From Candidatus Thioglobus sp. MED-G25 (GTDB taxonomy: Bacteria > Pseudomonadota > Gammaproteobacteria > Arenicellales > UBA868), in the NCBI GenBank assembly GCA_002456995.1, contig NTKC01000008.1:19488-83487 (forward strand): a stretch of 64,000 bases of DNA, in the 5' to 3' direction. The translations under genes were made by a program, and so were the position numbers. This document shows, piece after piece, positions 28,095 to 35,955 of the stretch; within the stretch, counting starts at the first letter, position 1; each line of letters starts with the position of its first letter. The notes below the pieces were generated by a model. It had not been told where the DNA came from. It searched no databases and was given only the letters and a program-made list of their open reading frames with translations.

Positions 28095-28505
28095 CTACTT
28101 AATCACTGTCTCAGTACCCGTTCGAATCTGTTCGTCTGGATGTACTGTGTAGTAATCCGATGAATCGTCAAAGTAAATATGTTCTTGTGTGCTCAGACCT
28201 GTAGGCACGTCCAATGATCCAGCTGCTATAGACAATGAGCTTGACCCATCCAATTGCCAAAACAGACTGGAACCACAGCGGCGGCAGAAACCGCGCTTAG
28301 CCTTTGACGACGAGCGATACCAGGACAGTGTGTTCTGGCTGTCAATCTCAATGGCCTCTACTGGCGCAGCGGTTGCTGCCCAGAGGTGACCACTGCTCCG
28401 CCGACATTGCGAGCAATGGCAAACGAGCACCTTGCGCAGCTTACCTGTGACCTTGAAGGTGACAGCACCGCACAGGCAGCGACCATGACGTTTTGAACTT
28501 GTCAT
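28095..28505 (-). CDS. GFA-family (glutathione-dependent formaldehyde-activating type) zinc protein
   Basis: A 136-residue protein with the full set of seven GFA cysteines: Cys10 and Cys12 (CLCGAV), Cys29/31/34 (CHCSQC) and Cys74/77 (FCRRCG). The CENP-V/GFA fold binds two zincs. The founding member was reported to speed formaldehyde addition to glutathione, though most members have no proven role. Its start overlaps the methyltransferase gene by four bases, so it is part of the corrinoid operon. Formaldehyde handling next to methyl transfer is plausible but inferred. Confidence 0.88.
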   Translation of the reverse strand: MTSSKRHGRCLCGAVTFKVTGKLRKVLVCHCSQCRRSSGHLWAATAAPVEAIEIDSQNTLSWYRSSSKAKRGFCRRCGSSLFWQLDGSSSLSIAAGSLDVPTGLSTQEHIYFDDSSDYYTVHPDEQIRTGTETVIK

Positions 28506-29413
28506 CGTGCTGAACGGCGGCGGCGATTCCGCCCTCGTTCCCGGGCGCCGCCTGTCTCGGCATCATGCACCGGTTCCCGATATTTTTTTATCCAGCGCCG
28601 ACAATCAGGGTCGTGTCCCATCATCACATCGGCCCCTGAAACAGCCTGCATTACTTCTCCGTGTAACGGATTTGTAATAGCCGATGTCATACCCGCACCT
28701 ATAGCCATGGCAAGGAACGCCGAGTTCAACCCATTGCGGTTGGGCAGACCAAAACTGACGTTGGAGGCTCCACAGGTTGAGTTCACTTTCAGTTCTTCAC
28801 GCAATCGACGGACGATACTCATCACCTGACGCCCCGCATCATTTAAAGCGCCAATAGGCATAACAAGTGGGTCTACGATTATGTCTTCGCGGGGTATTCC
28901 ATGGTCTTCGGCACGCTCTACAATCTTTCTGGCCACTTCAAACCGGACATCTGGATCCTCTGAGATGCCAGTCTCATCATTCGATATCGCAACCACTGCA
29001 GCATTGAATTTCTTAACCAGCGGGAGAACACTCTCAAGACGTTCTTCCTCACCCGTAACCGAGTTCACCAGCGCTTTACCCTGATATACCGAAAGGCCCG
29101 ACTCCAGGGCCGCAACAATTGATGAATCAATAGACAAAGGTACATCAGTAAGCGACTGAACGAGTTGTATGCACTCGGCCAGAATAGCAGGTTCATCAGC
29201 GAGCGGTATGCCGGCGTTTACGTCCAACATATGGGCCCCAGCTGCTACCTGCGCCAGCGCGTCGACCTCAACCCGACTGTAATCTCCATTTTTCATTTCT
29301 TCTGAAAGAACCTTACGCCCGGTAGGATTGATCCTCTCACCAATTATGCAAAATGGCTGATCAAATCCTATTCGGAGGTCCCTATTTTTCGAACTGACTA
29401 GCGTAATGGTCAC
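28502..29413 (-). CDS. Methyl-corrinoid:tetrahydrofolate methyltransferase (pterin-binding, MtqA/MtvA-like)
   Basis: A 303-residue TIM-barrel protein of the pterin-binding family, expected to move a methyl group between a corrinoid protein and tetrahydrofolate. Signature segments are CIIGERINPTGRKVL, AGAHMLDVNAGIPLADE, VPLSIDSS, LVNSVTGEEERLESVLPL, VAISNDETGIS and DIIVDPLVMPIG, in the order seen in MeTr and MtqA. The track starts at 29458. GTG 29413 is better because AAGGAG lies six bases upstream. The C terminus is a strongly basic tail (RERGRNRRRRSAR), unusual for the family. It overlaps the GFA gene. Confidence 0.92.
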   Translation of the reverse strand: MTITLVSSKNRDLRIGFDQPFCIIGERINPTGRKVLSEEMKNGDYSRVEVDALAQVAAGAHMLDVNAGIPLADEPAILAECIQLVQSLTDVPLSIDSSIVAALESGLSVYQGKALVNSVTGEEERLESVLPLVKKFNAAVVAISNDETGISEDPDVRFEVARKIVERAEDHGIPREDIIVDPLVMPIGALNDAGRQVMSIVRRLREELKVNSTCGASNVSFGLPNRNGLNSAFLAMAIGAGMTSAITNPLHGEVMQAVSGADVMMGHDPDCRRWIKKYREPVHDAETGGARERGRNRRRRSAR

Positions 29414-29481
29414 TGCATACTCCTTAATCTTAGTAGCGTACTGACCATCTTCGGACAACGTACATCTAGCCTTGGCCTTAT

Positions 29482-29787
29482 TTAGGTAGGATCAGTTTTA
29501 ACGCCGTTGGCCCGGATCAGCACCAACAGGTCGTCATCGTTATAGCGCTGTTCAAGTACATGAGCCAATTCGTTAGCCGCCGATTCAAGATCATCACCAC
29601 AGGTAGAGGCTTCCCGCCGCCATTCACTTAAGTAGGCATCACTACTGCCTTTACCCGCGCGCATCGCGGCTCGGTCAATGGCCGCTTGAAATCGTTGACT
29701 AAGCCGTACCTTGCTCGTCGAGCGCCCTTTTTTCGCGATAACCTGTGACGGAATATCCCGCCAATAGATCGTAATTAGTTTAGGCAT
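29482..29787 (-). CDS. Small 'virulence factor' family protein (PF13769-like)
   Basis: A 101-residue cytoplasmic protein. MPKLITIYWRDIPSQVIAKKGR, LSQRFQAAIDRAAMRAGKGSSDAYLSEWRRE and ANELAHVLEQRYNDDDLL match the short family named virulence factor from one early report; I know no established function. In corrinoid methyltransferase clusters of marine bacteria it recurs beside DUF1638, which suggests a role in that system rather than virulence. Its ATG overlaps the DUF1638 stop by one base, supporting co-translation. Confidence 0.82.
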   Translation of the reverse strand: MPKLITIYWRDIPSQVIAKKGRSTSKVRLSQRFQAAIDRAAMRAGKGSSDAYLSEWRREASTCGDDLESAANELAHVLEQRYNDDDLLVLIRANGVKTDPT

Positions 29788-30410
29788 CAGGGTGTCCTCG
29801 CAGTCATTGGTACCGATACCATGAATCGGTCCAAGCCTGTTTCAAGCTCACCAAATCCGGTCGAGCGATGCTCAAACTGCAGCCCCAGACGATCCGCTGC
29901 AGAGCGTGCCTTTGTAATCAACTCTGATGATTCCGTCTGTGACAGATACAGCAATCGAGTGTAATTCTTGAAATAAATCTGTTTGAGCTCGGGATGCCGG
30001 TCCACCCCTAACTCATCCATAATCAGCCTGTCAAAATGACGAGCCAGGAAGTCAGTCAAGTAAAAGGTACCAGGTTCAGCGTCGTGCAACTGTTCAAACA
30101 CATCCGATCCAGCATAAAACTGGTAGCAATGGGCACCTTCCAATCTCTCCACCCCGAGCGGCTCGAGCATGCTGTCCAATAAACCTCCTGTCCCACAATC
30201 TGCGTACGCCACAAAAATGTGCGCATATCGATCGTGATTGCTCTGGATCTTGTCCAGCACACGGTTGGGAATCTGATCCGGACGGTTATGTAGGTCAGCA
30301 GGCAGGCACTGGACATCGACATCAGTCCAACCATTGATATCGATAAGTTGCTGGATCTCTCTGGCGAGTGCACCGCAAGCAATGATCAGTTTTCCAGACT
30401 GTTGGCCCAT
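29787..30410 (-). CDS. DUF1638 protein of the corrinoid cluster
   Basis: A 207-residue protein of family DUF1638, function not established. The two conserved Cys-bearing segments are present: LIIACGALAREIQQLI near residue 12 and FVAYADCGTGGLLDSML near 65. CYQFYAGSDVFEQL lies near 95. DUF1638 genes are found beside methylamine/betaine corrinoid methyltransferases in both methanogens and bacteria, so a link with corrinoid handling is likely. The conserved Cys residues could bind metal or cobalamin, but this is inference. Sits between the corrinoid-protein gene and the virulence-factor gene. Confidence 0.88.
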   Translation of the reverse strand: MGQQSGKLIIACGALAREIQQLIDINGWTDVDVQCLPADLHNRPDQIPNRVLDKIQSNHDRYAHIFVAYADCGTGGLLDSMLEPLGVERLEGAHCYQFYAGSDVFEQLHDAEPGTFYLTDFLARHFDRLIMDELGVDRHPELKQIYFKNYTRLLYLSQTESSELITKARSAADRLGLQFEHRSTGFGELETGLDRFMVSVPMTARTP

Positions 30411-30514
30411 TGGTTTACTCTCCTAGCATTTTGTTGACTGCTCTGTGTGGCCTATCGCCTACTCTGCTCCCTCAATCACCAATAGCTCAGTACTTAATCT
30501 TTACCTGTCAGTGC

Positions 30515-31240
30515 TTACGCTGGGATCGACTCACCCCTGCGCTGTGCAATCATCTGCTTAGCTGTCTCCACTGCCACGGCTGCATCTCGACAGTATGCAT
30601 CCGCACCAATCGCTTTCCCGAATTCCTCGTTCAAGGGTGCCCCACCCACCAACACAATATGGTCATCCCGAATACCTTGTTCGACCATGGTATCAATAAC
30701 CACTTTCATATACGGCATCGTCGTGGTCAGTAGCGCCGACATGCCCACGATGTCCGGTTTATGTTCTTCAATTGCTTCGAGGAAGTTCTCGACTGGATTA
30801 TTGATACCAATGTTATAGACATCAAACCCTGCGCCCTCAAGCATCATGCTCACGAGATTCTTACCAATATCGTGGATATCACCTTTTACAGTACCAATAA
30901 CCACTGTACCAATACTTTGTGCACCAGTTTCTGCCAGTAGCGGCCGCAGAATCGCCATACCCCCTTTCATTGCGTTGGCTGACATCAGAACCTCGGGCAC
31001 AAACAAAATTCCATCTCGAAAATCGATACCGACTATTCGCATTCCCTCTACCAGAGCGTCCTCGAGAAGTTTATCCGCAGCCCAGCCTCGCTCTAGCAGT
31101 ATGTTCGTCCCCTCTTCAATCTCTTCTTTGAGACCATCATAAAGATCGTCGTGCATCTGCTCAACGAGTTCCTCGTCGGATAATGTATTCAGATCCAGTT
31201 CTTCTTCGGACTCTACAACTTCAGTTTCTGTCATTGTCAC
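30515..31240 (-). CDS. Corrinoid (B12-binding) methyl-carrier protein, MtqC/MttC-like
   Basis: A 241-residue protein. The N-terminal helical cap domain (EQMHDDLYDGLKEEIEEGTNIL to VPEVLMSANAMKGGMAILRPLL) is followed by a Rossmann B12 domain. The lower-axial His is at about 123 in GDIHDIGKNLVSMMLEGAGF, with MSALLTTTMPYM and HIVLVGGAPLNEEFG completing the site. It carries the methyl group between a substrate methyltransferase and the tetrahydrofolate methyltransferase. An acidic extension (EVVESEEELDLNTLSDEELVE) of about 25 residues precedes the cap. The start is GTG 31240 or ATG 31234. First gene of the cluster, with a structured leader upstream. Confidence 0.93.
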   Translation of the reverse strand: MTMTETEVVESEEELDLNTLSDEELVEQMHDDLYDGLKEEIEEGTNILLERGWAADKLLEDALVEGMRIVGIDFRDGILFVPEVLMSANAMKGGMAILRPLLAETGAQSIGTVVIGTVKGDIHDIGKNLVSMMLEGAGFDVYNIGINNPVENFLEAIEEHKPDIVGMSALLTTTMPYMKVVIDTMVEQGIRDDHIVLVGGAPLNEEFGKAIGADAYCRDAAVAVETAKQMIAQRRGESIPA

Positions 31241-31261
31241 CGCACCTTATAGTGGATGTTC

Positions 31262-31304
31262 TACAACACGGAAAAAACGTGTAGGCGGTTCACCGCCACG
31301 ACCA
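31262..31304 (-). promoter_or_regulatory. Two adjacent hairpins with T-run in the corrinoid-gene leader
   Basis: Read on the minus strand, GGCGG-TGAA-CCGCC forms a 5-bp GC hairpin. It is followed by ACACG-TTTTTTC-CGTGT, a second hairpin whose loop contains six Ts. The pair lies just upstream of the corrinoid-protein start. A GC hairpin followed shortly by a T-run resembles an attenuator or weak terminator, but the T-run starts six bases after the stem. No cobalamin-riboswitch signature was recognised. Confidence 0.35.
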
Positions 31305-31330
31305 CAGCGGCATTCTAAGATTAATACCCA

Positions 31331-31374
31331 GATCTGTTGATTTGCGCGCGACATATGGGATCTGTTTTGCGACA
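31331..31374. repeat. Imperfect direct repeats upstream of the corrinoid cluster
   Basis: GATCTGTTgatTTGCGcgCGACA (31331-31353) and GATCTGTTTTGCGACA (31359-31374) share GATCTGTT, TTGCG and CGACA, spaced differently. They start 28 bases apart. The repeats lie in the 246-base gap between the DUF1015 gene and the corrinoid-protein gene, where a regulator of the corrinoid operon would bind. No regulator can be named. Confidence 0.4.
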
Positions 31375-31486
31375 CCTAGACCCATAAACCATTCGACCAC
31401 TTCCTGATCTGACAATCCGCATTAAATGAAACTAATAAAGAACAGAAATTAATAATACTGCAATCAAAAACACGTACTGTCCGAAT

Positions 31487-32707
31487 TCAGGAGAACCTCA
31501 GGAATATGCCTGAACGCGCCTTAGGATCGAAACAAGTTGACTTGGGCGGCATAACCAAGCCTTGATCTGCAATGCTCATCAAGTCCGTCATGGAAGTCGG
31601 GTAGCAGGCAATACCAGCCTGCCACCCTTCTTCAGCCCGTTGTCTCAAACCATTCAATCCACGATCACCTGTAACAAAATCAAGTCGAGGGTCAGATCGG
31701 TCATCCTCGATACCCAGCACAGGTTCAAGAAATAAGTTTTGCAACAGCGATACATCCAGACTACCCACCGAATCGTTGGGTACCCGCGCCGGGCGCACCT
31801 GCAATCGAAACAGCTGGTTTTCCACCAGCAAAGTGAACTCACCCGGTTTGGATGGCAGCATCGTCTTCCTGTCGTCGGAAATCCGATCGACTGTAAAGTT
31901 TAACGCGAGCCCGTCAATCAACTGCTCCACTGAAAGCCCGTTTAAATCACGAACACATCGGTTAAAAGAGAGGATCCTCAACTGAGTTGCCGGGAACAAC
32001 GCCGCCAGAAAATTATCCCAGGGGCCACTGCTTGATCGATTGGCAGCATGTCGAACGCTAGCTGCCATTCTATGGTGCCCATCGGTAAGGTAGGCAACCT
32101 CAACACCCAAAAACTGAGTTCGCAGAATATCGATCTGCTCGGTCTCGACAACCTTCCAAATTGTCTGGCGGACTCCATCTTCCATAAAAAAGTCAAGCAA
32201 CGGTTTATCCTGGGTGATGATTTCTACAGTTTCATCAATGCGAGCATCATCCTGATAAGCAAGGCAAATGGGGCTGGAACTCACACCAACATGCTGCAAG
32301 TATTGCGTGAGTCTATTTTCATGTTCAGACCGTGTATGCTCATGCTTGTGAATGCGCCCTTGCTGATACTCCGTCACCGGCACTTCTGCGATAACAGCCG
32401 TCTGAAAATGGTCTCCGGTATGCAGTCGGTAAATGTACAGCGCCTCCTGAGGTTGCAGCTCGAAAGTCGAATCCTCCAACATCTTTTGGACCGCGTTAAG
32501 ATTGTGATCCAGAACCATCTCCAACGACGGGTTTTCCGACTCAACATAGTCCTCCGGTGTTCTCATCGTTTTGATGAAGTTCGGCGGGTTTGCCTTGGCG
32601 TAGGCCGCGCGTTCGGCAGGCGCCATTGAATCGTAAGCAGGTGCAACCACCTGCTCTGCTCGATCACTGCAGACAACATAGGGTTTGAATGTATGGATCT
32701 GTGTCAA
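31487..32707 (-). CDS. DUF1015 family protein
   Basis: A 406-residue protein of family DUF1015, function unknown. Recognisable are VVAPAYDSMAPAERAAYAKANPPNFIKTMR near the start, YIYRLHTGDHFQTAVIAEVPVTEYQQGRIHKHEHT near residue 100, and YLTDGHHRMAASVRHA near 205, which holds the conserved DGHHR motif. These genes commonly neighbour serC and serA in bacteria, as here. A kinase or serine-related role has been suggested for the family, but I cannot support one from sequence. The start is TTG 32707, 28 bases after the end of serC. Confidence 0.88.
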   Translation of the reverse strand: MTQIHTFKPYVVCSDRAEQVVAPAYDSMAPAERAAYAKANPPNFIKTMRTPEDYVESENPSLEMVLDHNLNAVQKMLEDSTFELQPQEALYIYRLHTGDHFQTAVIAEVPVTEYQQGRIHKHEHTRSEHENRLTQYLQHVGVSSSPICLAYQDDARIDETVEIITQDKPLLDFFMEDGVRQTIWKVVETEQIDILRTQFLGVEVAYLTDGHHRMAASVRHAANRSSSGPWDNFLAALFPATQLRILSFNRCVRDLNGLSVEQLIDGLALNFTVDRISDDRKTMLPSKPGEFTLLVENQLFRLQVRPARVPNDSVGSLDVSLLQNLFLEPVLGIEDDRSDPRLDFVTGDRGLNGLRQRAEEGWQAGIACYPTSMTDLMSIADQGLVMPPKSTCFDPKARSGIFLRFS

Positions 32708-32735
32708 GCAGGTTTACCTGTAAGCAACACGGGCC

Positions 32736-33824
32736 TTACCCTGGGTTATTTTCCCGAAATGCAGCCATAAACTCTGCCAGTGCCGTTACACCGGTACGTG
32801 GCATAGCATTGTAGATGCTCGCTCGACATCCACCAACACTCCGGTGCCCCTTAAGATTGAGCAGATCAGCCGCGTCCGACTGCTTGAGAAACTCTGCTTC
32901 GAGATTGTCGTTCGGCAATCGGAAAACCACGTTCATGGCCGAGCGGCACCTGCTTTCAACGGGACAACTGTAATACCCGTCGCTGCTGTCAATCACCGAA
33001 TACAGCAGATTGGCTTTCTCCTGTGTTTCTCTTTCGATAACATCGAGCCCACCCTTCTCATTCATCCACTTAAGTATCTTACCTAGCATGTAAATCGGAA
33101 ACACTGGTGGAGTGTTGAACATAGAATTTTTCTCAGCATGGACGGCATACCGCATATAGCGCCCGATGTCAGTATTGCAATCCTCCAGTATTGACTCTCT
33201 GACAAACACTAGTGCCATTCCGGATGGGCCCAGGTTTTTCTGGAGTCCACCGTACACCAAGTCAAACTTCTCCCAGGGTATTGCCCTTGACATGTAGTCT
33301 GAAGACATATCGCAGACTAAGGGTATGTCGACATCAGGCCAGTGGGTAAATTGCACACCTCCGATTGTTTCATTGGACGTTATATGCAGATAGCGGGTAC
33401 CCGACTGGATTTCCAACTCATCGTCCTGGGGCATCCTGGTGTAGCCGCAATCCTTACCTTCCCACGCGGCATAGATATCACCGTAGAATCTGGCATCGGT
33501 CATCGCCCCAGTAGCCCAACTGCCGGAATTCACGTAGCCTGCCCGCTCACCTGTTCGCAACAGGTTCATTGGCACCATAGAAAACTGAAACGTTGCGCCA
33601 CCCTGAAGGAACAACACCTTGAAACCATCGGGAACACTGAATATTTTTCGAGTCATCACTATCGCTTCCCGATGTACTTCATCAAAATGTTTCCCGCGAT
33701 GACTCATTTCAATCAGTGACATCCCTGAACCCTGGTATTCCACGAATTCCGCCTGAGCTTCCTCAAGCACCTGTTGAGGCAGCGTTGATGGACCCGAACT
33801 GAAATTATTGACTCGCCGACTCAT
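32736..33824 (-). CDS. serC: Phosphoserine aminotransferase
   Basis: A 362-residue PLP enzyme that transaminates 3-phosphohydroxypyruvate to O-phosphoserine with glutamate. NNFSSGPSTLPQQVLEEAQ opens it, followed by SLIEMSHRGKHFDEVH and LFLQGGATFQFSMVPMNLL. The PLP Lys lies in DLVYGGLQKNLGPSGMALV near residue 195. The track start 33854 is replaced by ATG 33824, which has a perfect AGGAGG six bases upstream. It follows serA after about 26 bases on the same strand, giving the first two serine-biosynthesis steps in one transcript. Confidence 0.96.
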   Translation of the reverse strand: MSRRVNNFSSGPSTLPQQVLEEAQAEFVEYQGSGMSLIEMSHRGKHFDEVHREAIVMTRKIFSVPDGFKVLFLQGGATFQFSMVPMNLLRTGERAGYVNSGSWATGAMTDARFYGDIYAAWEGKDCGYTRMPQDDELEIQSGTRYLHITSNETIGGVQFTHWPDVDIPLVCDMSSDYMSRAIPWEKFDLVYGGLQKNLGPSGMALVFVRESILEDCNTDIGRYMRYAVHAEKNSMFNTPPVFPIYMLGKILKWMNEKGGLDVIERETQEKANLLYSVIDSSDGYYSCPVESRCRSAMNVVFRLPNDNLEAEFLKQSDAADLLNLKGHRSVGGCRASIYNAMPRTGVTALAEFMAAFRENNPG

Positions 33825-33850
33825 CACTTGCCTCCTAGTACATTGAATAA

Positions 33851-34822
33851 TCACGTGTCCATGTTGACACAGTGTTTGATATGTCCCTGACTGAACGCAT
33901 CCAGGATCTCTATCACACCCCTTGCGACTGCTGCTTGAGCCTGATCTGTAGATGCGCCGATATGATGGGTACCGTAAACATTGGGATGCGTGGCAAGAAC
34001 TGATTCAAATACAGCCTCACCACCACTTGGTTCCTCGCAAAACACATCCAAACCTGCTCGAATCCCTTTCTCATCCATCGCCTTTATCAGGGCTTGCTCG
34101 TCGACAATGTCCCCACGAGAGGTATTGATAACAATAGCCCCCACTGGCATGCGCGCCAACAACTCTGCATCGACCATTTTTTTCGTGCCGGCCACAGATG
34201 GCACATGAAAACTGAGAATGTCACACCGTTCTGCCAGTTCGTTAAGGCCGGTGACACGCTTTATACCGCCTATACGAACGAGGCGGTCGTGCGTTTCCCG
34301 CCACCGATTTGGTCGATCAATAACATAGAGTTCCAGCCCAAACGCATGCGCCCGTTCAAGCACTTCCAAACCCACGGCACCGAGACCAACCACGCCCATA
34401 CGTCGACCTTTCAGACCCGCAGCAACACTGAATCGTTTCTTATTCCAATTTCCCTGGCGCAACGCTAAAACATTGTCCGGAATGTTTCTGTCGATGGCGA
34501 TCAGAAGTCCGATAGCCAGTTCAGCGACTGCTGCAGCATTTCGACCCGGTACGTTACAGACATAAATGCCCCGAGCAGCAGCGGCATCCTTATCGATCGT
34601 GTTCGTTCCAGCGCCGGCTCGAATAATCATCTTCAGCGAATTTCCAGCCTCTATTGCCTTTTTCGTTACCTGAGTGCTTCGCACCACCAACACATCATAT
34701 TCTGCAAGCACAGAGTCAAGCTCATCAGATTTAAGATCAGGTTGCAGCACACAGTCTTGCCCCTTCTGTTTGAGTTCATCGACAGCTGACTCGGGATATT
34801 TGTCAGCAAAAAGTATTCTCAT
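33851..34822 (-). CDS. serA: D-3-phosphoglycerate dehydrogenase, short form
   Basis: A 323-residue NAD-dependent dehydrogenase that oxidises 3-phosphoglycerate for serine synthesis. IIRAGAGTNTIDKDAAAARGIYVCN, the nucleotide motif GVVGLGAVGLEVLERA near residue 145, the Glu in DVFCEEPSGGEAVF and the catalytic His in THHIGASTDQAQAAV are all present. It ends soon after, so the C-terminal ACT (serine feedback) domain of the 410-residue enterobacterial enzyme is absent. Serine inhibition of that type would be missing. Placed upstream of serC. The 2-hydroxyacid family is broad, but the neighbour supports SerA. Confidence 0.92.
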   Translation of the reverse strand: MRILFADKYPESAVDELKQKGQDCVLQPDLKSDELDSVLAEYDVLVVRSTQVTKKAIEAGNSLKMIIRAGAGTNTIDKDAAAARGIYVCNVPGRNAAAVAELAIGLLIAIDRNIPDNVLALRQGNWNKKRFSVAAGLKGRRMGVVGLGAVGLEVLERAHAFGLELYVIDRPNRWRETHDRLVRIGGIKRVTGLNELAERCDILSFHVPSVAGTKKMVDAELLARMPVGAIVINTSRGDIVDEQALIKAMDEKGIRAGLDVFCEEPSGGEAVFESVLATHPNVYGTHHIGASTDQAQAAVARGVIEILDAFSQGHIKHCVNMDT

Positions 34823-35045
34823 CAGTCATAGTCTCGTGATCAGGATGCGTGAGGCCACAACCTATGCAGTGCGGATCATCACGTTACCGGGGATTTTCAA
34901 TGAGTCCCGAGATAAAGAAAAGTCTAGGTACCGGAGCGTTGCGTTACCGGGCTGCCGAGAGTCGCTTTAGGATAAATCATGGGTACCCGTTAATCTACAA
35001 CTTTTCGCACGGTCGCCGGGCGCAACACATCTCTGGCCAAACATC

Positions 35046-35891
35046 TTGACGCTTTCAATAATCAGTCTTGTGCTGGCAGCTGCATTTCTACATGCCGCCT
35101 GGAATGCATTTATCAAGGCTGGTGATGACAAGTTACTCAGTCTCGCTCTGATGCATGGATGTTCCGGAGTGATCTGCCTGTGCCTGCTGCCATTTGTCCC
35201 GATCCCCAACCCAGCAGCGTGGCCATATCTTGGGCTTTCGCTGGTTCTGCACTGGGGTTACTACGGCTTTTTAATCAGTGGTTATCGTGTGGGTGACTTA
35301 GGTCTGGTTTATCCGCTTGCGCGGGGCAGTGCACCCCTACTTATCGCCGGATTTGGGGTACTTCTTGCCGGAGAAACTTTGTCGTTGATGGTTCTGGCAG
35401 GCATATCGCTCGCCTGCGTAGGAATCGTCAGCCTCAGTTTCGAAAACGGACCACCCTGGCGCGGCAATCTGAAACCCGTGCTGTTCGCGATAGGCACTGC
35501 GATCTGGATTAGCGGCTATACGCTAGCCGACGGACTGGGTGTAAGGGAAGCCCAGTCCAAGTTGGGCTACATCATCTGGCTGTTTGTTCTTGAGGCTGCC
35601 ACATTTGGCATCTTCGTCTCACTGATTCGTCGACATACTTGCAAGGATTATTATCTTACGCACTGGCGTGGGCTATGGATTAGCGGTATGGTCGCAGCGC
35701 TCGCCTATGGTTTGGTTATCTATGCAATGAGTACAAACACCATGGCCATGATCTCTGCTCTACGGGAAACAAGCGTAATCATTGCTGTGCTGATTGGAGG
35801 GCTAATGCTCAAGGAGCGGAATATGTTGTACAGGATGTGCGCGGCCGCCATCGTTGTGGTCGGAATTACAATTATGAATTTAACATCGTAA
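35046..35891 (+). CDS. EamA/DMT-family transporter
   Basis: A 281-residue inner-membrane protein with about ten hydrophobic helices in two EamA halves. AAFLHAAWNAFIKAGDD near the start and the repeat-half feature VYPLARGSAPLLIAGFGVLLAGE near residue 85 are typical of the drug/metabolite transporter superfamily. The end IAVLIGGLMLKERNMLYRMCAAAIVVVGI also fits. Members move amino acids, nucleotides or other metabolites; the substrate here is unknown. The only in-frame start at the family position is TTG 35046, with no clear ribosome site, so the start is uncertain. Confidence 0.85.
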   Translation: MTLSIISLVLAAAFLHAAWNAFIKAGDDKLLSLALMHGCSGVICLCLLPFVPIPNPAAWPYLGLSLVLHWGYYGFLISGYRVGDLGLVYPLARGSAPLLIAGFGVLLAGETLSLMVLAGISLACVGIVSLSFENGPPWRGNLKPVLFAIGTAIWISGYTLADGLGVREAQSKLGYIIWLFVLEAATFGIFVSLIRRHTCKDYYLTHWRGLWISGMVAALAYGLVIYAMSTNTMAMISALRETSVIIAVLIGGLMLKERNMLYRMCAAAIVVVGITIMNLTS

Positions 35892-35955
35892 TGATCGGAT
35901 TGGTCTTCATTCAACAATTCAAGCGTACTTGCAACGCTATCCCTTCGGCCGCGGC

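Noticed and set aside
31241-31486. Cobalamin riboswitch upstream of the corrinoid protein
   Set aside because: I could not find the B12-box or the conserved core. The visible hairpins are too small.
32048-32629. 193-codon plus-strand ORF
   Set aside because: It is antisense to the DUF1015 gene and shows no domain features.
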